From: Microbacteriaceae bacterium
GTDB taxonomy: Bacteria; Actinomycetota; Actinomycetes; Actinomycetales; Microbacteriaceae
Direction: 5' to 3'
Assembly: GCA_031177985.1 (NCBI GenBank)
Contig: JAPSJW010000005.1
Coordinates: forward strand, 124,001 to 188,000
Length of the DNA stretch: 64,000 nt
A model generated the notes under the pieces. The model had not been told where the DNA came from. It saw nothing but the letters and a program-made list of their open reading frames with translations, and made no database searches. Below, in pieces: positions 47,488 to 57,627 of the stretch. The stretch's first letter is position 1. Every line of letters starts with the position of its first letter. Both the position numbers and the translations under genes were made by a program.

Positions 47488-48915
47488 GTGCGTCTCTCCC
47501 GAGAATTCCTCCCCCGGTCTTGTGCGGCAATCGGATCGGCTGCGCTCCTCCTCGGCCTGCTCACGGGGTGCTCGGCCGGCCCGGACCCCGACGCCGTCGC
47601 CGCAGCCGAGGCCTACGCCGAGGAGCTCACCGAGTGGGCCGAAGGGCTCGACGACACCGGCGACGCCGAGCAGGCGATAGCAGCGTCGCCCGAACTGGAC
47701 GCCGTCGAGGGCGCCGAGAACACACCGACGTACCTCGAAGCCGAGCGCGTCGCGGGCCAGATCTCGTCGATCGAGGAAGAGCTGCTCGGACTGCGCGCAG
47801 AGAGCCTCGCCGAGCTCGCGTCCGCGGCCGACGAGTCGTACTGGGTCGTCGCCGACCTCTACTACGAAACACTCGGAGCCGCCGCCGACCGCCTCAACGC
47901 GATCACCGCATCATGGGACATCGAGGACGACGCGGCGGCCGGCGAAGCCGTCCTGGACGCGCACCACAGCTTCCTCTCGGAGCGGGTCACGCTCCTCGAG
48001 ACCGCGATCGAGGAGTTCCCCGCCGTCGCGCCGAGCGAGGGCCTGGGCGCATCCGTCGCCGCCTTCGCCGTCGACTGGTTCGAGGAGGAGCTCGACTTCG
48101 ACCAGCGTGCGCTGGAGCAGATCGAGGCGTCCACGGTCTTTCCCAACGGGTACAAGGACTTCTGGAACTTCGGCAACCTCAACGAGGTGCTCCGCACGCC
48201 CGAGGCCTATGGCGACGAGCTGCGCATCGGCTACGCAGCGCAGGCGCTCGAGCTCGCGGAGCTGCTCTCGGAGCGGATCACCGATACGTCTGCAGAGGCG
48301 GAGCCCCTCGAACTGCCCGGGCTGGCGGAGCCCTACCGGCAGGCGCTCATCGAGGGTTACCGGCCGTGGGGCGACGCCGAGGCGGATCAGGAGTTCACGA
48401 CAGCGAGGCTCTGGATGCTGTGGCGCATCCGAGAACTCGAGAAGACCCCCGACGAGGCTTACACCGCAGCCCGCACCGCACTCCTCGAGGAGCTCAACCG
48501 CGGTCTCGCGGAGGACGAGACGGGGGACTTCCGGCCCGGTGCCACCCGCCTGCTCGACCTCATCGCGCGATACAGCGATCAGTACGACCTCCTGTTCGAC
48601 GTCGACCGGTATTGGCTGGACGGCCTCGCCGAGGTGCTGGACTACGGGCACATGCTGCGGGAGGACCCGATGACCTCCGAGGTCGCCGACGCCTTCGACG
48701 AGGTGCTCGCCCTGTATGAGGAGCTGAACGGGAAGCTGGAGAAGGCCGCGACCGGGGATCCGGACGATGCCTACTCCACCGCCTCCGATCTCGGGGAGGA
48801 GTACGCGGACAGGATCGTCGATGCCGCGACCCCGGTGCTCGAGGTGCTCGACGACGACGCCCAGTACGAGGCGCTGCTCGCCGAGCGGCTCGCCGCGACC
48901 GCGCCGTCGTCCTGA
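47488..48915 (+). CDS. Large acidic, helical lipoprotein of unknown function
   Basis: This 475-residue protein has a signal peptide with lipobox LLTGC (Cys about residue 28). The mature part is very rich in Glu, Asp, Ala and Leu with helices throughout (YAEELTEWAEGLDDTGDAEQ; VEDWFEEEL-type segments). It has no enzymatic motif that I recognise. It starts with GTG at 47488, 6 nt after TACGAT (leaderless type). It could be a surface or scaffolding lipoprotein. Confidence 0.82.
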   Translation: MRLSREFLPRSCAAIGSAALLLGLLTGCSAGPDPDAVAAAEAYAEELTEWAEGLDDTGDAEQAIAASPELDAVEGAENTPTYLEAERVAGQISSIEEELLGLRAESLAELASAADESYWVVADLYYETLGAAADRLNAITASWDIEDDAAAGEAVLDAHHSFLSERVTLLETAIEEFPAVAPSEGLGASVAAFAVDWFEEELDFDQRALEQIEASTVFPNGYKDFWNFGNLNEVLRTPEAYGDELRIGYAAQALELAELLSERITDTSAEAEPLELPGLAEPYRQALIEGYRPWGDAEADQEFTTARLWMLWRIRELEKTPDEAYTAARTALLEELNRGLAEDETGDFRPGATRLLDLIARYSDQYDLLFDVDRYWLDGLAEVLDYGHMLREDPMTSEVADAFDEVLALYEELNGKLEKAATGDPDDAYSTASDLGEEYADRIVDAATPVLEVLDDDAQYEALLAERLAATAPSS

Positions 48916-48959
48916 GTCGGACCTGTCGCCGGATGCTCGCACCGGCGTAGCGTTGCCGC

Positions 48960-49235
48960 ATGTGCCGGAACATCCATCAGCTCCACAACTTCGAGCCCGC
49001 CGCGACGAGTGACGAGGTGCAGGCCGCAGCGCTGCAGTACGTGCGCAAGGTGAGCGGCTCGACGAAGCCGTCGAAGGCCAACCAGGAGGCCTTCGACAGG
49101 GCGGTCGCCGAGATCGCGCACATCACCCAGCACCTGCTCGAGGACCTCGTGACGACCGCTCCGCCGAAGAACCGCGACATCGAGGCCGCGAAGGCCAGGG
49201 AGCGCGCGGCGAAGCGGTACGCGACCGCCGGCTGA
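48960..49235 (+). CDS. DUF2277 family protein
   Basis: This 91-residue protein has the DUF2277 signature (MCRNIHQLHNFEPAATSDEV, QYVRKVSGSTKPS, FDRAVAEIAHITQHLLEDLV). It is a small helical protein of unknown role, common in Actinobacteria. The ATG at 48960 is 6 nt after TAGCGT. It is followed by an 83-bp gap before the Lhr gene. Confidence 0.93.
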   Translation: MCRNIHQLHNFEPAATSDEVQAAALQYVRKVSGSTKPSKANQEAFDRAVAEIAHITQHLLEDLVTTAPPKNRDIEAAKARERAAKRYATAG

Positions 49236-49318
49236 GCCTGGCGGAGCGCAACTCTACCCGCCGCTGACCAGCGTCTCTCCCCCGGCGGGATGTCGGTGGT
49301 CGCCGGGAGAATGGCCTG

Positions 49319-52300
49319 ATGGCCATGGTGCTCGAGCGCTTCTCCCCCGCGACGCGGGAGTGGTTCACGGGCGCCTTCCGCGAGCCGACCGCCGCGCAGA
49401 CCGGCGCGTGGGACGCGATCAGCTCCGGGCAGCACGCGCTCGTGATCGCGCCGACCGGCTCGGGCAAGACCCTCGCGTCGTTCCTCTGGGCGATCGACCG
49501 GCTCGCCTCGACGCCCCGGCCCGAGACGCCGACGACCCGCGTGCTCTACATCTCGCCGCTCAAAGCGCTCGGCGTCGACGTCGAGCGCAACCTCCGCTCC
49601 CCGCTCGTCGGCATCGCGCAGACCGCGAGGCGCCTCGGCGCCGAGGTGCCTGCGCTCACGGTCGGCGTGCGCTCGGGCGACACGACGAGTCAGGACAGGC
49701 GCACGCTCGCGCGCACGCCCCCCGACATCCTCATCACGACGCCCGAGTCGCTCTACCTGATGCTGACCTCGGCCGCGCGTGAGACGCTCGCCGGCGTCGA
49801 GACGGTCATCGTCGACGAGGTGCACGCGGTCGCAGCCACCAAGCGCGGCGCCCATCTCGCCGTCTCGCTCGAACGGCTGGACGCCATGCTCCAGAAGCCC
49901 GCGCAGCGCATCGGCCTCAGCGCCACCGTGCGCCCGGCCGAGGAGGTCGCTCGGTTCCTCGGCGGCGCCTCGCCCGTGACGATCGTCTCGCCGCCGGCTC
50001 AGAAGACTTTCGACCTGCGGGTCGTCGTGCCCGTCGACGACATGACCGAGCTCGGCACGACCGCCGTGCAGGAGGGCAGCTCGGCGAGCGAGGGCCCGCA
50101 CGGCTCCATCTGGCCGCACGTCGAGGAGGAGATCGTCAGCCTCATCCTCGAGCACCGGTCGACGATCGTGTTCGCCAACTCCCGCCGCCTCGCGGAGCGA
50201 CTGACGGCACGGCTCAACGAGCTGTACGAGGAGCGGATGGCGGTGGCGCAGCTCGCCGAGCCGGTGGCCGCTGGAGCGGCGGGTGCCGCGACCGCACCGC
50301 CCGCCCAGCTCATGGGACAGTCCGGGCAGACGCAGGGCGCCGCGCCCCTGCTCGCCCGTGCGCACCACGGCTCCGTGTCGAAGGAGCAGCGCGCCGACAT
50401 CGAGGACGAGCTCAAGAGCGGGCGACTGCGCTGCGTCGTCGCAACGTCCTCCCTCGAGCTCGGCATCGACATGGGCGCCGTCGACCTCGTCGTGCAGGTG
50501 GAGGCGCCGCCGTCGGTCGCGAGCGGCCTGCAGCGGGTGGGCCGCGCCGGGCATCAGGTCGGCGAGATCTCGCGCGGGGTGCTGTTCCCGAAGCACCGCG
50601 CCGACCTCATCCACACCACGGTCACGACCGAGCGGATGCTGTCGGGCAGCATCGAGTCGCTCGCGATCCCCCGCAACCCGCTCGACATCCTCGCTCAGCA
50701 GACCGTCGCCGCGACCGCCCTCGAGGCTGTGCACCTCGACGACTGGTTCGAGACCCTGCGCCGCAGCGCGCCGTTCTCCACCCTTCCGCGGTCGGCGTAC
50801 GAGGCCGTGCTCGACCTGCTGAGCGGCCGCTACCCGAGCGACGAGTTCGCCGAGCTGCGCCCCCGCATCGTCTGGGATCGCGTCACCGGCATGCTCACCG
50901 GTCGGCCGGGCGCGCAGCGCCTGGCGGTCACGAGCGGTGGCACGATCCCCGACCGCGGCAACTTCGGCGTGTTCATCGTCGGCAGCGACGAGGCGGGGCC
51001 CGGTCGCCGCGTCGGCGAGCTCGATGAGGAGATGGTCTACGAGTCGCGGGTCGGTGACGTCTTCGCTCTCGGCACGACGAGCTGGCGCATCGAGGAGATC
51101 ACGCACGACCGCGTGCTCGTCTCGCCCGCGTTCGGTCAGCCGGGCCGCCTGCCGTTCTGGAAAGGCGACGGCATCGGTCGACCCGCCGAGCTGGGCGCCG
51201 CGATCGGCGCGTTCACCCGCGAGGTCGCGTCGGCGTCCGAGGCGGATGCGCGGGCGCGCGTCGCGAGGGGCGGTCTCGACGAGCGCGCGGTCAACAACCT
51301 GCTCGCCTTCCTCGACGAGCAGAAGCAGTCGACCGCGCACGTGCCGACCGACCGCACGCTCGTCGTCGAGCGCTTCCGGGATGAGCTCGGCGACTGGCGC
51401 GTCGTGCTTCATTCCCCGTACGGCATGAAGGTCCACTCGCCGTGGGCGCTCGCCGTCTCCGCCCGCATCCGCGACCGGCTGGGTGTCGACGGCTCCGCCA
51501 TGGCGAGCGACGACGGCATCGTCGTGCGGCTCCCCGACGCCGATGCGAACCCGCCCGGCGCGGAGCTCTTCGTCTTCGAGCCCGACGAGCTCGAGCAGAT
51601 CGTCACCGAGGAGGTGGGCGGGTCGGCCCTCTTCGCCTCCCGCTTCCGGGAGTGCGCCGCGCGCGCCCTGCTGCTGCCACGCTACAACCCGGGGCGTCGT
51701 TCCCCGCTCTGGCAGCAGCGTCAGCGCTCGTCGCAGTTGCTCGAGGTGGCCCGCAAGTACCCCAGCTTCCCGATCGTGCTGGAGACGGTGCGGGAGGTGC
51801 TGCAGGATGTCTACGACCTGCCCGCCCTGCTCTCGCTCGTGAAGGACGTCGAGACCCGGCGCATCCGTCTCGTCGAAGCGGAGACCACGTCTCCGTCACC
51901 GTTCGCACGATCGCTGCTGTTCGGCTACGTCGCGGCCTTCATGTACGAGGGCGACTCTCCCCTGGCCGAGCGGCGGGCGGCGGCGCTCAGCCTCGACGCG
52001 ACGCTGCTGAGCGAACTGCTCGGACGCGCCGAGCTGCGCGAGCTGCTCGACCCCGAGGTGCTGGAGCGCACCGAGCTCGAGCTGCAGCGGCTGGTGCCCG
52101 AGCGCAAGGCGCGCGACGCCGAGGGGGTCGTCGACCTGCTGCGGATGCTGGGCCCGCTGTCGCTGGAGGAGCTGCTGGAGCGCATCGTGCCGGAGTCGTC
52201 GACCGACTCCGCCACCGTTCCCGGCTGGCTCGACCAGCTCGCCCGCGCGAACCGGGTGATCCGCGCGACTCTCGCCGGGTCCGAGCGGTGGGCGGTCGTC

Positions 52301-53878
52301 GAGGACGCCAGCCGCCTGCGCGACGCCCTGGGCGTGCCGCTGCCGATCGGCGTCCCCGCCGCGTTCATCGAGCCGGTGCCCGACCCCGTGGGCGATCTCG
52401 TCAGCCGCTTCGCGCGCACGCATGGCCCCTTCACGACCGCGGATGCCGCGGGCCGCTTCGGTCTCGGCGTCGCGGTGGTGCAGGATGCGCTTCGCCGGCT
52501 CGCCGCCGACCGCCGCGTCGCCGAGGGGGAGTTCCGCCCCGGCGCTCAGGGCTCGGAGTGGTGCGACGCCGAGGTGCTCCGCCGCCTGCGCTCTCGCAGC
52601 CTCGCGGCGCTCCGCCAGGAGGTCGAGCCGGTCGACGCCGCGACGCTCTCGCGCTTCCTGGTCGACTGGCAGCACGCGGGCACGCCGCTGCGCGGCATCG
52701 ACGGCGTCGCTCAGGTGATCGACCAGATGAGCGGGGTGGCGCTGCCGGCGTCCGCCTGGGAGTCCCTCGTGCTTCCGACGCGGGTGCGTGACTACACGCC
52801 CGCCTGGCTCGACGAGCTCATGGCGACCGGCGAGGTCGTCTGGTCGGGCGCCGGGTCGCTCCCGGGCGGCGACGGCTGGATCAGCCTGCACCTGGCCGAG
52901 GGCGCGCCGCTCACCCTGCCCGATCCGGGCGACCTCGAGACGACCGAGCTGCAGCGCGACGTGCTGACCGCCCTGGCCGGCGGCGGGGCGTACTTCTTCC
53001 GGCAGCTCGCCACCGCGGTCGGCGTGCAGGAGGACAAGGAGCTCGGCACCGCCCTCTGGGATCTCGTCTGGGCCGGCATGGTCACCAACGACACCTTCGC
53101 GCCGATCCGCGCGCACCTGGGCGGCAAGGCGCCGAAGCCGCCGCGGGCCAGGGCGTACCGGGGGCGTCCGTCCCTGCGCACGATCCAGCAGGGCCCGCCC
53201 GATGTCGCGGGGCGCTGGTCGCTGCTGCCGCTGGCCGAGGGCGACACGACGGTGCGCGCGAAGGCGACCGCCGAGCTGCTGCTCGAACGCCACGGCGTCG
53301 TGACCCGCGGGGCGGTCGTGAGCGAGGGCATCCGCGGCGGTTTCGCGCTCGCCTACAAGGTGCTCAGCGGCTTCGAGGAGACCGGTCGCGCCCGACGCGG
53401 GTACTTCGTGGAGCACCTCGGGGCGGCCCAGTTCGCGACGGGTCCCACCGTCGACCGGCTGCGCACCTTCGCCCGCGACCCCGACGCCGAGCCCGAGCTG
53501 CGCGCTGTCACTCTCGCCGCGACCGATCCGGCGAACGCCTGGGGCGCGGCCCTCCCCTGGCCCGAGCGCGGCGAGAGCGACGACCCCGAGCTGCGCGGAC
53601 ACCGACCGGGCCGCAAGGCCGGCGCCCTCGTCACCCTCGTCGACGGCGCCCTCGTGCTCTACGTCGAGCGCGGTGGCAAGACCGTGCTGACCTTCACGAC
53701 GGATGAGGCGGTGCTGCGAGCAGCTGCCGCCTCGCTCGCCGAGGCGGTGCGGTCGAGGCTCGGCCGCATCCGCATCGAACGCGTCGACGGGGAGTTCGCG
53801 GTCGGCACCCCGCTCGGCGAGCTGCTCGCCGCGGCCGGATTCGCGTCGACCCCGCAGGGGCTGAGGCTGCGTGCCTGA
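49319..53878 (+). CDS. lhr: Lhr-like ATP-dependent DNA helicase
   Basis: This 1519-residue SF2 helicase has motif I APTGSGKTLASF (about 45-55), DEVH box VDEVHAV, SAT (GLSATVRPAEE) and motif VI QRVGRAGHQ. The Lhr-specific winged helix and large C-terminal region follow (DUF4145-like and beta-barrel parts to the end). Lhr acts in DNA repair. The ATG at 49319 (MAMVLERFSP) or the second ATG two codons later are possible starts. The nei gene overlaps its 3' end, so helicase and base-excision glycosylase are coupled. The length matches full-length Lhr (about 1500). Confidence 0.95.
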   Translation: MAMVLERFSPATREWFTGAFREPTAAQTGAWDAISSGQHALVIAPTGSGKTLASFLWAIDRLASTPRPETPTTRVLYISPLKALGVDVERNLRSPLVGIAQTARRLGAEVPALTVGVRSGDTTSQDRRTLARTPPDILITTPESLYLMLTSAARETLAGVETVIVDEVHAVAATKRGAHLAVSLERLDAMLQKPAQRIGLSATVRPAEEVARFLGGASPVTIVSPPAQKTFDLRVVVPVDDMTELGTTAVQEGSSASEGPHGSIWPHVEEEIVSLILEHRSTIVFANSRRLAERLTARLNELYEERMAVAQLAEPVAAGAAGAATAPPAQLMGQSGQTQGAAPLLARAHHGSVSKEQRADIEDELKSGRLRCVVATSSLELGIDMGAVDLVVQVEAPPSVASGLQRVGRAGHQVGEISRGVLFPKHRADLIHTTVTTERMLSGSIESLAIPRNPLDILAQQTVAATALEAVHLDDWFETLRRSAPFSTLPRSAYEAVLDLLSGRYPSDEFAELRPRIVWDRVTGMLTGRPGAQRLAVTSGGTIPDRGNFGVFIVGSDEAGPGRRVGELDEEMVYESRVGDVFALGTTSWRIEEITHDRVLVSPAFGQPGRLPFWKGDGIGRPAELGAAIGAFTREVASASEADARARVARGGLDERAVNNLLAFLDEQKQSTAHVPTDRTLVVERFRDELGDWRVVLHSPYGMKVHSPWALAVSARIRDRLGVDGSAMASDDGIVVRLPDADANPPGAELFVFEPDELEQIVTEEVGGSALFASRFRECAARALLLPRYNPGRRSPLWQQRQRSSQLLEVARKYPSFPIVLETVREVLQDVYDLPALLSLVKDVETRRIRLVEAETTSPSPFARSLLFGYVAAFMYEGDSPLAERRAAALSLDATLLSELLGRAELRELLDPEVLERTELELQRLVPERKARDAEGVVDLLRMLGPLSLEELLERIVPESSTDSATVPGWLDQLARANRVIRATLAGSERWAVVEDASRLRDALGVPLPIGVPAAFIEPVPDPVGDLVSRFARTHGPFTTADAAGRFGLGVAVVQDALRRLAADRRVAEGEFRPGAQGSEWCDAEVLRRLRSRSLAALRQEVEPVDAATLSRFLVDWQHAGTPLRGIDGVAQVIDQMSGVALPASAWESLVLPTRVRDYTPAWLDELMATGEVVWSGAGSLPGGDGWISLHLAEGAPLTLPDPGDLETTELQRDVLTALAGGGAYFFRQLATAVGVQEDKELGTALWDLVWAGMVTNDTFAPIRAHLGGKAPKPPRARAYRGRPSLRTIQQGPPDVAGRWSLLPLAEGDTTVRAKATAELLLERHGVVTRGAVVSEGIRGGFALAYKVLSGFEETGRARRGYFVEHLGAAQFATGPTVDRLRTFARDPDAEPELRAVTLAATDPANAWGAALPWPERGESDDPELRGHRPGRKAGALVTLVDGALVLYVERGGKTVLTFTTDEAVLRAAAASLAEAVRSRLGRIRIERVDGEFAVGTPLGELLAAAGFASTPQGLRLRA

Positions 53879-54647
53879 GGGCGACACCGTCTACCTCGCC
53901 GCGAAGAACCTGAACGCGGTGCTCGCTGGGGCGGAGCTCACGAAGAGCGACTTCCGCGTGCACGCGTTCGCGACGCTCGACCTGCGCGGACGGGTGGTCG
54001 ACGAGGTGGTCTCCCGCGGCAAGCACCTGCTGCACCGGGTGGGCGACCTGACGATCCACAGCCATCTCAAGATGGAGGGGTCGTGGCACCAGTACCGGCA
54101 CGGCACGAAGTGGCGTCGGCCCGCCTACCAGGCCCGGGTCGTGCTCGAGACCGCCGACTGGGTGACGGTCGGCTTCGACCTCGGCATCCTCGAGGTCGTG
54201 CCGCGCGACGAGGAGCACACCGTCGTCGGTCACCTCGGGCCCGACCTGCTGGGACCGGACTGGAATCGCGAGCTCGCCCTCGCGAACCTGCGAGCGCAGC
54301 CCGAGCGCGAGATCGGCCTGGCCCTGCTCGACCAGCGCAACCTCGCCGGCATCGGCAACGTCTACCGGGGGGAGCTGTGCTTCCTGCGCGGCGTGCTCCC
54401 TATGCGCCCCGTCGGCGAGGTTCCCGACCTCGAGCGCATGGTCGACCTGTCGTACACGCTGCTGCAGGCGAATAAGGACCGGTCGACCCGCACCACGACG
54501 GGCAACCTCTACGGTGCGACCGACTGGGTCTACGGCCGCGCGGGGAAGCCCTGCCGCCGCTGCGGCACGCGCATCCAGCACGGGATGCTCGGCGACTCGG
54601 AGCTCGAGCTGCGGGACACCTACTGGTGTCCGCGCTGCCAAACCTGA
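53871..54647 (+). CDS. nei: DNA glycosylase / AP lyase, endonuclease VIII (Nei/Nei2) type
   Basis: This 258-residue Fpg/Nei protein has catalytic Pro2-Glu3 (PEGDTVYLAAKNL), the helix-two-turn-helix region (DQRNLAGIGNVYRGELCF) and a C-terminal zinc finger CRRCGTRIQ ... CPRC. The N-terminal residue after Met removal is Pro, the Schiff-base nucleophile. It removes oxidised pyrimidines. The GTG at 53871 lies within the 3' end of lhr (8-nt overlap). It is followed by a hairpin shared with the convergent MFS gene. Confidence 0.95.
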   Translation: MPEGDTVYLAAKNLNAVLAGAELTKSDFRVHAFATLDLRGRVVDEVVSRGKHLLHRVGDLTIHSHLKMEGSWHQYRHGTKWRRPAYQARVVLETADWVTVGFDLGILEVVPRDEEHTVVGHLGPDLLGPDWNRELALANLRAQPEREIGLALLDQRNLAGIGNVYRGELCFLRGVLPMRPVGEVPDLERMVDLSYTLLQANKDRSTRTTTGNLYGATDWVYGRAGKPCRRCGTRIQHGMLGDSELELRDTYWCPRCQT

Positions 54648-54671
54648 GGCGCTCGGGAGCCCAGCCTCAGG
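54643..54671. terminator. Bidirectional hairpin between nei and the MFS gene
   Basis: The arms 54643-54650 (CCTGAGGC) and 54664-54671 (GCCTCAGG) pair exactly. Between them GCTC and GAGC form an inner stem. The hairpin includes or abuts both stop codons of the convergent genes. No T-tract is obvious, so termination strength is uncertain. Confidence 0.6.
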
Positions 54672-55941
54672 CGTCCACGCGGTCGGGTTCCGGCTCCGGA
54701 GCGCGCCCGCCGCTGCGCACCGCCGCCCGCCCCGAGGGGACGAGCACGGCGATGGCGGTCACCACGATCGCGGCGATGCCCGAGATCACCAGCAGGCTCT
54801 GAACCGAGACGACGTCGGCGAGCGGCCCGAAGATGACGACGCCGATCGGCGTCGCGAGCGCCATGATGATCGTCACGTAGCTGAAGACCCGGCCCATCAT
54901 CTCGGGCGCCACGGTCTCCTGCAGGATCGTCATCGACGGGGTCGAGAACAGCGGCACCGCGACTCCGACGAGGAACATGAAGGCGTAGAACACGACGAGA
55001 TCGGTGCTGAGCCCGAGGCCGATCGAGAGCGCGCCGAAGGCGAAGCACGACCCGATCAGCAGGCCGATGCGGCTCGCCTTCGCGAGCACCGTCGCTACGA
55101 GCGCACCGCTCAGCAGCATGCCCACGCTGAAGGCCACCTCGAGCACCGTGAGCATCCACACCTCGTCGCCGAACGTGCGGGCGATCATGAGCGGCGTGAT
55201 GAACGACGGAGCGACCGTGAGGAAGAAGATGATCGCGAACAGCACGAGCATCCACCGCACGAAGGTGTGCGAGCGGATGTAGCGCATCCCCTCGACGAGA
55301 TCCTCCCGGTAGGACGTGGTCTTCTCGGCCACCGCGGTGAGAGTCGGCACCGCCACGAACGACAGCAGGAGGATGCCGAGCACCGCGGTGACGACGTCGA
55401 TGAAGAACACCGGCACGATGCCGAAGGCGCCGTAGACGACGCCGGCCGCCGCGGGGGCGAGGAGCGCCATCGCCGACTGGATGGTGCCGAAGATGCCGTT
55501 GACCCGCATGAGCTGATCGCCGGGCACGATCTGCGGGATCATCGCCTGCACCGCCGGAGTCTGCACTCCGGCGCCCACGGACCGCACGGCCACCGCGAGC
55601 GCGATGATCCACAGGTCGGTGATGCCGGACATCATCAGGAACGCGAGCACGAGGGTCGCCGCGGCGATCGCGCCGTCGGCCACCATGACGAGCACGCGCC
55701 GGTTCACCCGGTCGGCCCACACGCCGCCGAAGATCGAGACGATGCCCTGCGGCAGGAACGCCGCCACGGCGTAGATCGCCACCGCGACGCCCGACCGGGT
55801 CTCGAGCGTGACGTACCACATGACCGCGTACTGCACGATCATCGATCCGAACAGGGAGACGGTCTGCCCGGTCAGGAAGAAGGCGGCATTGCGCTTCCAG
55901 CGCTCGGGCACGACGGGGGAGGACACAGCGGGGGCGGACAC
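54667..55941 (-). CDS. MFS transporter, multidrug or macrolide efflux type
   Basis: This 424-residue protein has twelve predicted membrane helices, beginning NAAFFLTGQTVSLFGSMIVQ. It has an MFS loop (FGGVWADRVNRRVLVMVADG) typical of DHA3-type macrolide/tetracycline exporters (MefA-like group) and a central loop (VAEKTTSYREDLVEGMRYI) joining the halves. It exports small hydrophobic compounds by proton antiport; the substrate is not known. The GTG at 55941 is 6 nt after TAGCCT on the minus strand (leaderless type). A repeat matching the end of the gene at 59168 begins 10 bp upstream. Confidence 0.9.
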   Translation of the reverse strand: MSAPAVSSPVVPERWKRNAAFFLTGQTVSLFGSMIVQYAVMWYVTLETRSGVAVAIYAVAAFLPQGIVSIFGGVWADRVNRRVLVMVADGAIAAATLVLAFLMMSGITDLWIIALAVAVRSVGAGVQTPAVQAMIPQIVPGDQLMRVNGIFGTIQSAMALLAPAAAGVVYGAFGIVPVFFIDVVTAVLGILLLSFVAVPTLTAVAEKTTSYREDLVEGMRYIRSHTFVRWMLVLFAIIFFLTVAPSFITPLMIARTFGDEVWMLTVLEVAFSVGMLLSGALVATVLAKASRIGLLIGSCFAFGALSIGLGLSTDLVVFYAFMFLVGVAVPLFSTPSMTILQETVAPEMMGRVFSYVTIIMALATPIGVVIFGPLADVVSVQSLLVISGIAAIVVTAIAVLVPSGRAAVRSGGRAPEPEPDRVDA

Positions 55942-55950
55942 CGGTCCAGG

Positions 55951-55994
55951 CTAGCGATCGGCGGCGACATCCGGAGCTTCTCTCGCGACTCGGG
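55951..55994. repeat. 44-bp direct repeat, left copy, flanking the thiamine cassette
   Basis: This copy matches 59168-59211 at 37 of 44 positions. On the minus strand it could encode [14 protein letters not shown] followed by a stop, close to the PRVPREAPELVSDR end of the membrane gene at 59168. It lies between the MFS gene and the TPP riboswitch. Confidence 0.8.
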
Positions 55995-56082
55995 CGCTCG
56001 CGAGCCGGGCGTCGATGGAACCGGCGAGCTCTGCACGGTCCGTTGCGATCGAATGGCCGGGAGTCGCGCGTTTGGGTAGGGT

Positions 56083-56161
56083 CGCTGGTAGTGACACGGG
56101 GTGCCCGCCAGGGGCTGAGATCACACCCGTCGAACCTGATCTAGTTCGTACTAGCGAAGGG
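56083..56161 (+). promoter_or_regulatory. TPP riboswitch (THI element) with adjoining ribosome site
   Basis: This is a canonical THI element: ACACGGGGTGCCC, CTGAGA at 56115-56120, and ACCTGATCTAGTT at 56134-56146. Helix P1 pairs 56083-56090 with 56149-56156. The ribosome site GAAGGG (56156-56161) abuts the 3' strand of P1, so thiamine pyrophosphate binding probably blocks translation of thiM. A possible -10 (TAGGGT) lies at 56077. Confidence 0.9.
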
Positions 56162-56170
56162 ATGTCGCCT

Positions 56171-56980
56171 ATGTTGCGCACGCCATCGACCCTGCTCGCC
56201 GCCAGTTCCGAGGCGCTCGAGGAGGTGAGAGCTCAACGACCGCTCGTGCACTGCATCACCAATGCGGTGACTGTGAACTTCGTCGCCAACACCCTTCTCG
56301 CAGTAGGGGCGTCGCCGGCGATGGTGGATGTTCCGGGCGAAGCAGGGCCGATGGCGGAGGTGGCTTCCGCCGTCCTGATCAATATCGGCACTCCCGCCGC
56401 GGACCAGCGCGTGGCGATGCTCGAGGCGGCGGAGGCGTGCGCTCGCACGGGGCGGCCATGGGTGCTCGATCCGGTCGCGGTCGGCGTGCTGCCGGTGCGC
56501 ACGGCTCTGGCGAGGCGGCTGCTCGAACTGCGTCCGACGGTGATCCGGGGCAACGCATCCGAGATCCGCGCTCTCGCCGGAGCCGGCGCAGGCGGACGCG
56601 GCGTCGACGCCGCGGAGGGAGCGGAGGAAGCGCTGGAGGCTGCGCGATCCTTGGCACACACCAGCGGCGCCGTGGTGGCGATATCCGGAGCGGTCGACGT
56701 GGTCACGGATGGCCGCGACGTCGTGCGTATCGCCAACGGGAGCGCGCTGCTCACCCGGATCACCGGAGGCGGATGCGCGCTCGGCGGCATGGTCTCCGCG
56801 TTCGCGGGATGCCATGCCGACACGCTCGAGGCCGTGGTCGCCGCCTGCGCGTCCTACGCCATCGCCGCTGAGCTCGCCGCAGCGAGAGCCGGCGGCCCGG
56901 GCACCTTCGCCGTGTCCCTGCTCGACGCTCTCGCAGCGCTCACGCCGGAGCAGGTCGCGGCGGCCGGGAGCATCTCGTGA
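56171..56980 (+). CDS. thiM: Hydroxyethylthiazole kinase
   Basis: This 269-residue ThiM phosphorylates 4-methyl-5-(2-hydroxyethyl)thiazole for thiamine salvage. The N-terminal [20 protein letters not shown] and the C-terminal [15 protein letters not shown] match the family (GGGC loop near residue 200). The start is ATG 56171, with GAAGGG nine bases upstream, part of the riboswitch. An ATG three codons earlier has no spacing and is unlikely. It overlaps thiE by GTGA. It is under TPP control. Confidence 0.95.
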   Translation: MLRTPSTLLAASSEALEEVRAQRPLVHCITNAVTVNFVANTLLAVGASPAMVDVPGEAGPMAEVASAVLINIGTPAADQRVAMLEAAEACARTGRPWVLDPVAVGVLPVRTALARRLLELRPTVIRGNASEIRALAGAGAGGRGVDAAEGAEEALEAARSLAHTSGAVVAISGAVDVVTDGRDVVRIANGSALLTRITGGGCALGGMVSAFAGCHADTLEAVVAACASYAIAAELAAARAGGPGTFAVSLLDALAALTPEQVAAAGSIS

Positions 56981-57627
56981 ACGCCGACCTGAGTCTCTAC
57001 CTCGTCACGGACGCCGGCGCCGCGATGTCGGCGGGACGCACGGTGCTCGAGACCGTCCGACTCGCGGTCGCGGGCGGCGTCACCGCCGTGCAGGTGCGGG
57101 ACAAGCATGCCGACGCCCGGGCTCTCCTCGAGCTGGTCGTCGCCGTGGGGCGCAGCGTGCCTCCCGAGGTCGCGGTGATCGTGAACGACCGTGTCGACGT
57201 GTACCTGGCCGCCCGCAGGGAATGGCCGGCGATCGCAGGTGTGCATGTCGGACAGGGCGACCTGCCCGTGGAGCACGTGCGAGCGCTCGTCGGCCCGGAC
57301 GCCGTGGTGGGGATCACGGCGTCCTCCGAGGACGAGCTGCGGGTCGCAGCGTCCTCCCCGGCCCGTGTCGACTACGTCGGCATCGGCGTGGTGCGAGCCA
57401 CCGCGACGAAACCGGATGCACCGACCCCGCTCGGTGTCGACGGCATCGTGCAGCGCGCTGCCGGCTGCCCGATCCCGGCCGTCGCCATCGGCGGCATCAC
57501 GGTCGCCGACGTCGCGGCGCTGCGCGCCGGCGGGGTCGCCGGCATCGCCGTCGCCTCGGCCATCGCGGGTTCGGCGGATCCGACCGAGGCCGCCGCGCGT
57601 CTGCTCATGGCGGGGGCGGCCGCTTGA
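56977..57627 (+). CDS. thiE: Thiamine-phosphate synthase
   Basis: This 216-residue TIM-barrel enzyme joins HMP-PP and thiazole phosphate to make thiamine phosphate. The family sites are present: [20 protein letters not shown] and [11 protein letters not shown]. The C-terminal [30 protein letters not shown] binds phosphate. GTG 56977 overlaps the thiM stop by GTGA, and TTGA leads on to the thiD-tenA gene, so all three genes are translationally coupled. Confidence 0.95.
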   Translation: MNADLSLYLVTDAGAAMSAGRTVLETVRLAVAGGVTAVQVRDKHADARALLELVVAVGRSVPPEVAVIVNDRVDVYLAARREWPAIAGVHVGQGDLPVEHVRALVGPDAVVGITASSEDELRVAASSPARVDYVGIGVVRATATKPDAPTPLGVDGIVQRAAGCPIPAVAIGGITVADVAALRAGGVAGIAVASAIAGSADPTEAAARLLMAGAAA

